Positions 19,621 through 31,159 of a DNA stretch of 64,000 nucleotides are shown here, one piece after another. The notes below the pieces were generated by a model. That model saw only the letters and a list, made by a program, of their open reading frames with translations, was not told the origin of the DNA and made no database searches. Both the position numbers and the translations under genes were made by a program. Numbering within the stretch: the stretch's first letter is position 1; each line of letters opens with the position of its first letter. The stretch is taken from assembly GCF_016920785.2 (NCBI RefSeq), contig NW_024609846.1, forward strand, positions 87,818,570-87,882,569. Reading direction: 5' to 3'. This DNA is from Ixodes scapularis. Its lineage: Eukaryota; Arthropoda; Arachnida; Ixodida; Ixodidae.

Positions 19621-20909
19621 AAACATTTTCAATAGAGAGGATTAAGTTTTTCTGCTCTTTTCGTTTTCACGCAACATTTTCTGTTCGGGTAGAATCTACA
19701 AAATAAAGGCAAGCCGCAAGTTTATTCAATGATTTTTACAAGGGCTGGGAAATTGATTAATTAACCTGCTTCCGAGGAACCGATGAATTGACCGATTAAT
19801 TATTAATGAATTAATCACGAACAGTTTTGAGTCGCCGCCCACCGTAGATCCTGGCAAGTTTCTTGGCCCTATTTTTTTTACTAAAAAAGAACTACGCTTT
19901 GTAATTTTGCAAAAGAAACCGAGCTGTGAAATACACTTTTGACTAAATGTTTAGATGGGTACGTGTAGGCGTCGATTTTTACGGTTCATTTTAGATCGAG
20001 CCTGGTGACTTGAACCACCCTATATTATAAATGTTGAATTAAACCTCGAACGTGCAAACTATAAATTGGTGTCTTAAAAAAATTTAAAAACCAGTGTTCA
20101 TGGACGCTCGTTTTTAAACATTAAAACTAAAATTTGCAAGCTTTAGTTTTAATGTTTTCGAAATTTTTATATACACATCTTTTATATTTTGCTTGCTGGA
20201 AGGTTTTGTGTTAATATATCAGGTACCACCGGGAAAACCATTTATTATTTTGTCGTCACAGAACATTACAAATTCATTTCAGGAATGATTTCTGGTTTGC
20301 CTTAGTCTCTCTAACGTTTTATGTGGTAGTAAGAGTGTTTCTTCATAGAGTGCTAAAACACAAGTTTTATGTGTCCTACATCGGAAAAAAAAATCGCCTC
20401 CTTATTTTGACTTTTCACAAACGGCTACTGGTAATTTCGAGTAGGATATTTGCTAGACCTACTTTCATTATTACGAAATAATAATTCTTAGTCAGTTTTG
20501 TTTGAACCCAAGTACTAAAGGGTAGCTCTACCCAAAATATGAGCATCACAAAACATTACCGATATCAGACAAAATACAATGATATCCAAAATTTTATTTC
20601 CAAATATTGCTGAAATCCCCACAAAAACCGAGGTTTACCGATCAGTATAGTTGCTTAACTACAAGCTGCGCAACCTTTCGTCATGTTGATTAAGGCCGTG
20701 CTTTCTTTTATTCCGTTTCAGCTTACGGCTTCAGCTGCTTGTATGGTGCGATATCATGCACAGCCGCACAATTTAGCACCTAGAGGCACGAAATCGATAT
20801 TACCGCTGTCACTAGAGGCAGTTGATCACCAGTGACACTTGCCTCTCTTCAGTGCGAATAAGTATTAGCTTTTGCCCTAAGTCCCACAAACATAAGTTCG
20901 AGGTCTATC

Positions 20910-21625
20910 ATCTGCAAAGCTGTACACAGCGCCGGAAAAAAAAAAATGTATACCCCGTAATTCGGGGGAAGCGCTAAAAACAGCCGTAATCCCAAAATAT
21001 CGGGTCTCCCAAGCGGACATTCCACTGTAAAACCAGCCGAAAAAATTGGCATCTGCACACAGAAAGTTAACTCACCGAATGTGCAAGGCGTAGGTGAGTC
21101 TTACAGTGTCATATTTCAAGAGCGCAGTCCTCTTCTTCTTAAAAATGAGAGCAGAAACCGTGCCAAAGTCCATCTTAGCCGAGTTCCCAGACAACCGAGT
21201 TAATGACGCCATTAACTTGTGGCGCCACGTCCCTACATGCGTGGCGTGCAGACAACCCAGAGCGTCGTCTGCTCTCTGCATCTATTGGAAGATGGGGCCA
21301 CAAGTTAATAGCGTTGGTAACTCGGTCGTCTGCGAACGGGCCTAATGTGGACTTCGGCAAATTGTTTTCTCACGTTTTTTTGCAAGAAAAAAAAAAAAAA
21401 GAACCACGCTTTGAGATTTCACACAGTAAGACTGATGTGCTCGATGCTCATTCGGTGTAAGTTTAAACTTACTACGTGCAGACGCAAACTTTTCCGGCTC
21501 GTTTTAGAGAAGAAGGTCCGCTTAGGACACCCTTTATAAGAAAGTTAATAGTGTTCCCTTTTAATTTGACTCTGTGTTTATTAGGTCCGGCGAGAACCTT
21601 ATCATACTTGTGTACACCCTTGAAG
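20910..21625. mobile_element. Long fold-back element, about 0.7 kb
   Basis: Imperfect arms pair over several hundred bp. The outer part matches GTACACAGCGCCGGA (about 20921) with TCCGGCGAGAACC...TTGTGTAC (about 21582-21618). An inner part matches the CACACAGAAAGTTAACTCACC side with the TAAGTTTAAACTTACTACGTGC side. Near the centre GAGTTAATGACGCCATTAACTTGTGG pairs with CCACAAGTTAATAGCGTTGGTAACTC. No transposase; non-autonomous. Confidence 0.6.
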
Positions 21626-22667
21626 CCACCGACGCATGCCGCACTCAAAACGAACTGAAAATAAGTTTCTTATTCTTACCGACGTCAAGGTAAAACACCA
21701 ATACCATTATTCACTGAATAATGGTATTCTTGAGACACAAATACCATTATTCATCATGCGTGACTAGCGCACGTTTAACAGCTTACTTGGTCATCTACTT
21801 AGATGATGACGTTAGGGGTAATAGTCGTGGCTAAGTAAGCATTTGGTGTTCACCGGCCGCGTGTAAAGGTCAGTCGCCCAGCCCGACTTAAAAATGGACT
21901 GGCAAATTTTAGCCAAGGGGAAGATCTCTTTAGCGGCTGATTAGAGGTTCAGCGCTATATTCGACACCCATTAACGTCGACTGCCTGCCATAACAAAGCA
22001 CTCGCTGCCTTGAAAAACTGGTAAACACATATATTGACAAATTCATAGCAGCCTATATTGTAAAAATTGACATGTTTGAGGGCAAGAATTGCAGCTGAAA
22101 GAATCTCCGCTTGTCGCTTCGTAGGTTGCTTTCCATACATATATAGAGTCACTGTCATTGAGCGCTGCAAGCGATTATTCCGATAGGAATGCTGCTTTCT
22201 TGATAGTGACTTTAGAATATTTTACATTTTGTTTGTTGAAAGCTGCTCAGAATAACAAGGCCCTTTTTATAATAATCTTTTAAAGTTAATAACATTTCTT
22301 ATGGCATTCTCCCTTTCGGCAGCTGAGGTATCTTACTCCATATTTTGTCACACGAATCAACTTAGGTTAAAATGCGCGGTATAGCTCTGTGATGAGGGTG
22401 ACACGAAGATACTTAGTGAGACATCCTTAGTTTGATGCCAAGAAATGGTTCACTTTACGGCTCTCCAAGAAACTCTGCATCAATGGAATCCTACTATTTG
22501 CCGCAGGAACTGTGGGAGTATATATGCCTCAACGTAAAAATTTTCCCAAGCATTTTTTTTTGTTGTTGTAAAATCTGGTGTTTGTTAGTTTAGAAAGACA
22601 AGACCTTGGGTGAATGTCTCGCGGCGTTAATATTTTATTTATGCGTCTGTTTCCGTTTGTCCGCAGA

Positions 22668-23080
22668 TGTTGCTCGAGATTCCCCTGTGTACGACCGCAC
22701 ACGCAGCAGCCTCTCACGCAACAAACAGCCTCTCACGCAGGCACGACTTGGGCGTTCTTCTAATGAGCTCGAAATCCTGCCTGAGACCAAGAGTAGTTGG
22801 CAGAGATAAGAAGCCGCGGCTAATGGGCTGGATGTATAGCGACGACTCGCATTTAAGAACGATATTATATTTTTGTAGCTATCGAAAAACAATCCTGAGA
22901 CTCGGCGCTCGACCAAAACCCGTAATTCCTGTTTCCCAACCGCTTCGTCTATATAAACCCGCGGTTAAGCGGTGCTATTACGCCGTTTGTTGTTATAACG
23001 CAACAGCACACACGTCTCGTTTTTGTTTTCTCAGTTCACCGTGAAACGAAGCGCAATAAACGTTACGAGTCGATCAGTTC
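22668..23080 (+). mobile_element. Possible LTR-like segment
   Basis: A TATA box with GC-rich downstream context (TATATAAACCCGCG at 22950) is followed about 105 bp later by AATAAA (23055-23060), the usual U3-R spacing of an LTR. The start is ambiguous; TGTTGCTCGAGATTCC at 22668 is one candidate. I found no second copy in this window and no duplication. A host promoter is an alternative. Confidence 0.3.
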
Positions 23081-23083
23081 ACC

Positions 23084-23110
23084 TCCCCCCCCCCCCCCCC
23101 CCCCCCCCCC
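23084..23110. repeat. Poly-C tract
   Basis: About 27 consecutive C. Similar tracts occur at 23740-23758 and 51457-51480, and poly-G at 62911-62936. Confidence 0.95.
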
Positions 23111-24960
23111 GTGGCCTCACGCTTCGCACGCTGTAGCACCTGATCGTATGATCTCGTGGCATAATCGGGAACAGCTTTTAGTAGATTGTTCCGATGACTC
23201 CGAGAAGGATACCTGATTCCCCATCGCCGCCTTTGCGCGTACATTCCTATTGGGGCCCCCCTATCATCTTCCGGAAATCTTCATTGTCTCAAACGTTTCC
23301 TTTTACTCACACGGCGGCCCATTGACGAAAAAAAAAAAAAGAAGAAAAACGCGGTGTGTTTGGTGCCCGAGAGTGCGGCCGGTGTGTCTCTACCCCGTCT
23401 CATTGTATACGTTGGACCGCTGCGGACGCGATGAGCCACATCCCTGCAAGCCGATTGGTGTCACGTGACTTTGCGCCCCGCACATCGCTCTACCACTGCG
23501 GAAGGACACCTGACACTTACAGCGGTATTGTAGTGGCTCTGATGGCCCTTAAACCGCGGTCACCTTGCCTGCACAGAAGTATCGGCGAACATGCCACAAG
23601 CATGTTCAAAGCATGTTGGCTGCGTACAGACGTGTAGTTTGAACATGTCTGACGAAAGTCTGTGTATGGCCAATGTGACAACAGGACATACAAGCAAAAG
23701 CTCGCCTTTTTGAGTGGAAAGCAATAGCTACACATATGAACCCCCCCCCCCCCCCCCCTCGTTTCCACGCCGTGCAGGCGTTGTCTGCTTGGCCTAGTCG
23801 GTAGCGGTCTCGCTAAAGTATTTCCTGTAAAGCAAATTAATTACTGTGTAAAGTGAAATCATTTGAGACGTGCTGCGACCTTTAATTCGCGGTACTGGTC
23901 CCGTTTTAATCGCTTTTATTTCACGCGTGACGTGAAATGAAATTTCAAACAACTCGCGTTGTCGGTTGTTTTTAATTCCCGCTCTAGGTCACGTGGTTGT
24001 AACGCCATGACGCTATCGAACAATCAGGATTTTGATGGCATTATCCGGGACGACACCGGCCTTTCTGGCACGCCGGCTTTCAGACTCGCCCTCTTTTCCG
24101 GCAAGCCACCGGCACGAGTTCTTAAATCTATCGTTTTAAAAACACGTCTGGAACAATGTGTGCACACTGTCTTCTGCATAACGTATTAGCAGTGTGCAGT
24201 CATTCGTAAGGTGAAGCCAAGTGTACCGCGCCTGCAGTTTATGTTCGAGTGTGTGTGTGGGCACTCCGAAGGGAAAGGAAGAGGAAAAAGAAAACAGGGG
24301 AAACTGGCTCAAGACTGATGGCGACCTTTTGGGGCTACCGTTGCCCTCGCTGGCGGCGCGCCAGGATTTGTGATCTTCTCGCGAACTGGCCGCAGGGCGC
24401 GGCGCTCGTTCTCGCACGCGACGTTCCGGCGAGGGCGTGCGCCCGCCAACTCGGATCGCGTCCTTGGCCGCCCCTGCAGATCGACCTCGGCTCCGCCGCC
24501 CTGTTGCGTCGGTTGGATGAACCTCCAGTAATGTCGCCCGCACATAGCGCCCGTCGGAGCGGTATGCTTACGTGCCGGCGAGCCCTTGAAAACAAGGTGT
24601 TACACGATGGATCAATGCGCTGTCGGGTCCGGCGCCGCTGTTAATAGTCGTGTGGATGCTCTTTTTCTGCAGTGTTCGGCAGAAGTGGTAGGGGGGAGGT
24701 GACCCCGCGATGTCAGGGGCGGTCGAACTCTGCCGTCCTCGCTCGCGTAATAGCTGGAGCCTTGGTTATTGAGCCAGCCGACCCAAGACTACGTGCCTTG
24801 ATAGCACAGTGCGCTAAGTGTCATTTGTCAAGGTTGTCTTAGTGAAACGGTTTTATGTGTTGTCTTTTCAAAGTCGTCTGAGTGAAGCGTAGCTCTAAGG
24901 CTTCCAATCTAGTTTTCTAATTCATTCGATGGGCTTCGATTGTGTGCGCGTTGACGTCAC
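23110..24960. other. Intergenic DNA, locally GC-rich at 24240-24650, no supported gene
   Basis: A CpG-rich block at about 24340-24560 could be a promoter-associated island or repeat. No domain is recognisable in the frames there. A tRNA box-A-like string (TTGGCCTAGTCGGTAGCGG, about 23790) is isolated, and I see no matching box B. Confidence 0.4.
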
Positions 24961-25040
24961 TGTGTGTGTGTGTGTGTGTCTCTGTGTGTGTGTGCGCGTG
25001 CGCGCGCGTGCGCGCGCGTGCGTGTGCGTCTGTGTGTATT
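24961..25040. repeat. (TG)n/(CG)n microsatellite
   Basis: TG dinucleotides grade into alternating GCGCGTGCGCGCGTG, a purine-pyrimidine alternating, Z-DNA-prone tract. Confidence 0.95.
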
Positions 25041-25639
25041 TACTTTTTACGACTGTGGTTTTATTTATGTATTCATTTTTCAGCAATCATATGAAATAAG
25101 AAGGAAAGTAAATATATTCGCGACTCCACCGACTAATAGGAGTCGCCACTATCGGGCAAATATGGCGCTCTAAAGCAGGTTGTGCCGTGCCATGCGCCAG
25201 CTAAACGCAAAATGCTCGGGTTTCAGCAGGCGAGCCTTGGACGCAGAACGGTTTGCCCCAATTTTTATTGACAGCGTTTCAAATATGGGGCGGTCTGTTG
25301 GAGTAAGCGAGCTTCCAGAGGCTTGGCCCTTTTAGTGGAAGCGATGGAAGCACTGCCATCTGTCCTTCCATGCTGCTGGCGATCGCTGACGCACGCAGTG
25401 TCTGGTTCACGCGGCTGGGTAGGTGGCGCTGAGAGCGACCTGGGCAACACGCTGACACGACAGTAACGACAGAGTCACCGGGACTCCTGATCCATCGCGC
25501 CCACAGCGGGAAAAATATAATCCTCAAGGTAGCCACAAGCGACGAGAAGAAGTGGCGAAGGGACCTCTCCCGCTCAGTTCAGCGTTTTCCCACTAGCTGC
25601 ATGCCGCCCGTGTTTGCTGGAGTCGCGAATAGAATAGGA

Positions 25640-26170
25640 GGCCCACTAGACCCCATTTATTTATTTAGTCACGATACCTTACAGGCTCCTTTTCAGAGCA
25701 TCATGTGAGGGTGTTTCACATACGTAAATTCAGAAGAAAAAAAAAAAAGAAATAAACGCGCATTCAGTTTTACACAAAATCGTCGCATAGGCACAAGATA
25801 AGTACAAAAATAAACACATAGGATTGATATAGAAGGTTGTCATAATACACACGAACGTAAATAACCGGAAACGCAGAGGTTTGAAAATATGATTCAAACT
25901 GTTCACGGAACACTGCATTCTCGCTAATGGTAACTAAGCATCCGGGAAGATCGTTCCATACGGGGATGCCACGTGGCACGACTGAGTTAATGAACGCGTT
26001 GGTTGACCCAGTGAGGTGTTAAAACATTTACCCTTAGCGGTACAATGAGATGACCTATAAGATGGTTTAAGCAAAGTAACGCTTGAAAAACCATTGCTAT
26101 ACTAGAAGTTGTGAATTATAGGCACAGAGTAGAAATGGTTCGACGTACTTCGAGCAATGGTGGATTTTCC
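25640..26170 (-). pseudogene. LINE 3'-end fragment
   Basis: The minus strand reads PRGIPVWNDLPGCLVTISENAVFREQFESYF in pieces around 25979-25885, a typical LINE C-terminal motif (VPxxxxxWNxLP). The minus-strand 3' end contains AAGGAGCCTGTAAGGTATCG and an (AAAT)n tail near 25655-25668. Upstream sequence to about 26170 looks related but is frame-shifted. Confidence 0.6.
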
Positions 26171-28540
26171 GTTCATGGCAAATTTTAAGCCCAGTTCAAT
26201 TTAAAAGAGGGCGTACCAAAAAAGGCGTTCGCCTTTAAAAAAAAAAAGAAAAAAAAAAGATATGAAATGGGGTTAGAATTACACAAACATGATTGGCTCC
26301 TCATATAGTTACAGATTAAAAAACGCAGGGGGGCGTGGCTTGTCCCAAAAGCATCTTATTATCACTCCTCAGCCAATGAGATGGCTGCATTTGTCTATAA
26401 GCTCGACAAATAACCAATCACGAAACTAGAAGCGCGAACATAATAATGCAGCCACGCTGCGTTTCTGAGTCCAACAAAATTGTGCAGGTGGTGTGACAGC
26501 CCGCACCGGAACTTTTTGTAAAATCACAGTTTTGCCAGTGACGTCTTTTGATTTCCTTTGTATCATGACTACTTTGGGCCCTGACCTCATGTGATAACAA
26601 AAATTTAAATCACACCGCCCCGCCAACGTGCAGCCGTTTCTAATAGAACAAGAGGACAAGTACACTGTCGTTCCCGTCGCTGAATTAACTTCGGAATTAA
26701 GCAAGCTCACATGTTTCTAGAGAACAATCGGTTAATTTGGCAGTTCTTGCTTTCCTGACGATTTTTCTGACAACACTCCGAGCAAACATTTGTCTTTTAA
26801 TGATGACATTTTCTTGAAGGCGAGAATCCCTAGCTCGTAGCTTTATCTTTGACCGCTGCTCCGGCTGATCGAGAGTTCGCGCAGCCAAGATGCATCCATC
26901 GACGCATAGCTCACGCTTGCAGCCTAGTAGCGGAACGGTTGTACATTACAAGGAAGCTGGAAACGAAAATATTAAGCGAGACAAAGGGCAAATGAACACA
27001 GATAACTATAAACTATGTGAATACGTCAAAAGAGCAGAGCTACTTTTGGAGTGAAAAGGAGTCGATGATAGGAGATCACTATGGCGCATGCCATTTCTAT
27101 CGCTCGAGACATGGGAACCGGGACTCGTAGCCGGTTGCCTGTGGTCCGCGTCCCAGGGAGTCGCGGGCCGCATGCGGCCCGCGGGCCGCGCGTTTGAAAC
27201 CCCTGACCATAAGGTATGCGGAGTACAAGTTTAGTCTGGTTTTTGCGCAGGGAGTTGCGATGACGTTAGAGCGCCGAGGTCTGATTGACTGTGATTGGAA
27301 GGGTAATTTGTAGACCTCGAGGCAGCTATAGCATCGATGTCAACCCGCTATCCTTCGAATCAGACCCAATCTGAGCTCTGTATTTTAACGTCTCCGCCAT
27401 GCCACGCGAAAGAAGCAGACATGCACTGCGCAGGCGTATAGACGTTTCCAGCGGCCGTCTCGAACGAAGCGATTTACAGCGCGCCTCCCTAGTGCTGAAA
27501 GTGTGCGTCAGTGTTGCCCGACTGCACTCGGCTGCGGGTTTTCTCGTTAGTGGGCTGTGGCTGCCTGCGTAGGCGCAATGCCGCACGCTGGTGGCGGATA
27601 AATTGCCTCACTTAATAATTTTTTTATTGTGTTCCATGGCGAAAACAAGTTCTCGAGGTTCTTAAGAAAGCATTGAACTATTTTTGGGAACAAAAACAAA
27701 CAAATGAAAGCTATTTTTCGCGAGACAGAACAAATGCAAATACAATGTTTGTTTTATTTCATGTTGATTTTTTTACGACACAATACACCCATCCGTCTCG
27801 TTCTAAAAAGATCTTAACTGTTGAAAGTATTTGACCACAAAGGTTAGCTGAAATGATTGGGTATTCCTTGCTCACAACATGAAATTTAACGAGTTTCATC
27901 CATCGAATAACATATATTGTACGTACCCCACGATGACACTTTATTCGAAAAGGATTTGAGAAAGCTCTCAAATAACGCAGCATATCCAATATACATTGTC
28001 GACGACAGTCACTCCACGACGATCGAACGGACACCGACTTGTTTTGGGGAACGTTTTGAAGATACCTGTTTTTTTTTTCTTTGCACAGCACAAAAGCAAA
28101 TAAACGAACGTGTCTATTCCGTCCATATATCCCGGACCCGATCCTATAAGCTATTTTTCGCAAAGACCGGGAAGATAGCCGGGAAGGCTTTTCGAAGATC
28201 ATATGAATGGAAACAACCCTCGAAGAACGTCGAACGGCCCGCGTCGAGGGATGCTTGACGTTCGCTCTCTTCATTTGTTTCCTGCGAAGACCGACCAGGC
28301 TACGAGCCTTGGTAATCCCTTGTTCTCAAAGCGGAAGACAAAACAAAAAGGGTAAGCATCTTGAACAAGCAAATAAAGTAAACACTTTTAAGAAAAGCCG
28401 GCGAAACGTTCGAATGCAGAATGCAGGTGGGGAATCGTACTGATCGGGTTTCCACAGCTCAGGGGTGACAGACATTTCTGGCTGATAGAGGTCGCTCGAA
28501 TCGCAAAATGGTGGCGGCCAGAGAGCTCTTTTTGCAAAGG
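26170..28540. other. No supported gene; one isolated hAT-like terminus
   Basis: At 27152-27203 the string CAGGGAGTCGCGGGCC and, on the other strand, CAGGGGTTTCAAACGCGCGG flank a GC-rich palindrome (GGGCCGCATGCGGCCCGCGG). This resembles hAT termini of the GGCCCGCGGG type but is far too short for a complete element. The remainder is AT-rich without recognisable coding sequence. Confidence 0.4.
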
Positions 28541-28549
28541 TCTATACGC

Positions 28550-29800
28550 CTCGCAAGTGGGCTCATTTTCGTCTTTTGCGCATGAGAAAGGATGTAGCGG
28601 TGACGTCAGCGGTGACGCGACCCCCTATCTGAACGTCGTCTGCTCCTTTGCAACGTCGTCTGCGTCTGTCTTACCTTTCCTGCAACTTTCGGAAGTCGAG
28701 CGAGCTCGACTTTGCCTTTCAGAGAGGGCAGACGAAATAACTCGAGCGGTACGTTGTTTTTGTCTAACAACTAGCAGACGCGCATCAAGGAGGGAAGTCA
28801 AAGGGCTCACTGGCGAGGTGTCCCGAGGCGCCGAGGTTTGTTTGCTAAGAACCGAGAGGTGAGCGTGTTCGCGTCCCGCAAGTTCCCTCCCAAATACTTT
28901 TTCCCTCCTTTCGTGTGCGCCAAGACTCCTCACTCTTTAACGGCGTCGGCGGGTTGGCGCAGTTAACGTCGTCTGCTTTACGTCTGCTAGTCAAAGCGAT
29001 GGCTGCTTTACCTTTCCTGCTTCTGTCAGAGATTCACCGCTCTTCTACCGGCGAGAGTCACCGTTGCCTCGGAAAACAAGGAGATGACAGGAGGAAGAGA
29101 TTGACCTCTTAATCTAAAATTGAGGTCAGCGATCAAAATATAAGACGAGAAGGGTTCACAAGGGTCGCGCGGGCATATTCCATTCAGCACGCCAGCCGGT
29201 CGTGGGCAGACGGTCGCCGAGTCGGAGTGCCTGCTAGGCCTATCTGCCGAACTCACTTGATCGTTGTCGGTGGAATCGTGGCCGTTGGAGCTTTTCCCGG
29301 GTGTTTGTGGATCCAGCGTTCTTGTTCGTCGTGGTCTGTTTCAAGTACTTTTTACTTTTTTCTTGCTGCTTGAAGTCGGGACGCGTGAGAAGCGCACGTA
29401 GAAAAATAAACGTCCGTTGGTCGTCGCGACCGCGACGCTGTCGGCCATGCTGATTTATCGTAAAAAGTGCGTAAGACAGCTTCGGAGCTGTCGTAGGATT
29501 TCGTCGTAACCTGCGCAAGACTTCCGAAAATTTTGTTTCGTAAATACGATTTTGTTCTCAAGTTTTGTGTTACGCATATTTTTGGCATAAGATCGTTTCG
29601 TGAATCTGGCCTCTGCACTTTCGAAAGTCGCAGGAAAGGTAAGACAGACGCAGACGACGTTGCGAGCAGACGACGTTGCAACGGAGAAGACAACGCTCAG
29701 ATAGGGGGTCGCGACCAGCCAATCAGGGCTCGGTGTTCTGACGTCACCGCTACACCCTGCGCAAGAAGCAGACGAACTTGCCCTCCGCATACGACCGAGT
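28550..29800. mobile_element. Long inverted-repeat element, about 1.25 kb
   Basis: The left arm, about 28553-28695, contains AGCGGTGACGTCAGCGGTGA, CGACCCCCTATCTGA and CGTCTGCGTCTGTCTTACC. The right arm, about 29622-29795, holds their complements in mirrored order. Pairing is imperfect, with an extra block in the right arm. Internal smaller repeats (CTTTACCTTTCCTGC near 29000) show the element is itself compound. No transposase is seen. Confidence 0.65.
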
Positions 29801-30450
29801 TCTAGCTGACGATATAAGGACTAGCTCGCGCTCCGCATACGAGCAGCAAATACGTAGAGGGGCGCATACATAAGTGAACTACTCGAAAGGTTCGACGACC
29901 CTCCCGGGAATTCGATGTGTACACAGTGAAGCGAGGATACATAGTGTGCACTTGCGCGTAGGTTGACGGCCGGCTGAAGTCAACAACACCCATAAGTTAG
30001 GGCCTACACCTTTCTATCCCAAACTGGCCGATCCCCGCGGTTCCGCGTAACTTGCGTCAGCAACGCTGCCAGCGCGTCAGGCAGCGTTTCACAGCGAGCG
30101 CGGCGCAAGCACCTGGCGGCGCTAAGACGGACGCGTCTGCCCTGCCGATTTTCGGCGTCCCTCGTCGTCGAGATTCAGCGTGTTTGCCGCTTGGGGCGGG
30201 CCGGGGAGGACGTTAGGTGCGGCCCTTATATTTTCGGTGCTATGCTGCTCAAACGCGCGGACAGCATGGTTTGACGTGTTTCTCGCTGTGGTGTGTGTGC
30301 TCGCCCGTCTAAACTGAACGCATACATACAACGATTCTGCCCTCACTCTGGGTCGTCTGAGCGCTCTAAAACGGAGGAGGGTCAGTCTCAAAGCCGAGGA
30401 TGGTGCACGGACACCAGCGGCAGCGCGGCCGAGACCGCCGTATGGTTTAC
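29800..30450. other. GC-rich intergenic DNA, no supported gene
   Basis: Only short frames without recognisable domains. Confidence 0.4.
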
Positions 30451-30456
30451 TTATAA

Positions 30457-30776
30457 AAGACCCCTTTCGAAAATTACGTGCCGAATATTTGAATGCCGGA
30501 ACCACTGCACAATGGCGGAACAACTGCCATCGTGCGAAGTGCATATCATTCCACACACAATAGCAAACGTCGGAGCGTGGCCATTAAGAACCGACGAGCT
30601 AATTAAACAGCGTCGAGAGTGCAACATCACTGCGCGCTCATGACCTTTTTTGGGGGTTTGCTTTTGCTTTCTAATCCAACGCAACGCATAAGGTGTGCCG
30701 TGAAGTTTCACTTTTAGTCCGCCATTTTACAGGGACTCCACAGCTGCAAACAGAAGGCAGTCTTTCGAAAGGGGTC
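30457..30776. mobile_element. MITE-like element with GACCCCTTTCGAAA termini
   Basis: 14-bp perfect inverted repeats GACCCCTTTCGAAA (30457-30470) and TTTCGAAAGGGGTC (30763-30776) bound 320 bp. A short frame within (MAEQLPSCEVHIIPH...) is unrecognised and probably incidental. Confidence 0.5.
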
Positions 30777-30827
30777 AGCAGCCTACTATGCAATTCAAAG
30801 TAAACTGCGCACTGGAAGGCCATAGAC

Positions 30828-31148
30828 CAGGGGCTCTAAGCTCGTCAAACACAAAGTTCGGGCCGGAGATGACAGAGCGCACCAATTTGTTTATCACGAC
30901 GATGACTACGCACTTTTTTCGCCGACGTCCAATCGGCGCACTCCACGAACTTTCGGCTTCAACTTTGTGTTGGACAAGTTTAGGGCCCCAGGGTCTCTAA
31001 ACTCGTCAAACAGAACTTTGGGGCCGAAGTTCATGGAGCACACCGATTGGACTATCACGACGATGACTTTGCGGTATTGTCGCCAGCGTCTAATCGGCGC
31101 ACTCCGTGAACTTTCGTTCCAAACTTTGTGTTTGGCGAGTTTAGGGAT
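30828..31148. mobile_element. Two adjacent fold-back MITEs related to the Harbinger-like element at 48.7-54.4 kb
   Basis: Two head-to-tail units (about 30828-30987 and 30989-31148) each start CAGGG(G/T)CTCTAA(G/A)CTCGTC and end ACTTTGTGTT(T/G)G(A/G)C(A/G)AGTTTAGGG. The arms pair over about 60 bp per unit. The same terminal sequence marks both ends of the 5.7-kb element at 48721-54417, so these are probably its internally deleted derivatives. Confidence 0.65.
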
Positions 31149-31159
31149 AGATCTTTGCA

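Larger units (their letters stand above)
17760..20900. other. AT-rich intergenic DNA with small hairpins and a TA microsatellite
   Basis: No gene is supported. It contains a (TA)n tract at 18519-18563 and an inverted repeat at 19520-19620 (26-bp arms, one mismatch). A short hairpin lies at 20116-20158. A weak hAT-like TTAATTAACC/GATTAATTATTAATGAATTAATC block lies near 19750-19820. Confidence 0.6.

Noticed and set aside
22951..23060. TATA box plus AATAAA as a compact host gene
   Set aside because: No coding sequence fits between them. The spacing fits an LTR better, so it is listed only as a low-confidence LTR-like segment.
24961..25173. Cys/Val-rich frame over the TG/CG microsatellite
   Set aside because: A direct translation of the simple repeat.
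27152..27203. Complete tiny hAT element
   Set aside because: Only about 50 bp lie between the two CAGGG-like ends and no 8-bp duplication is present. Probably a remnant terminus.
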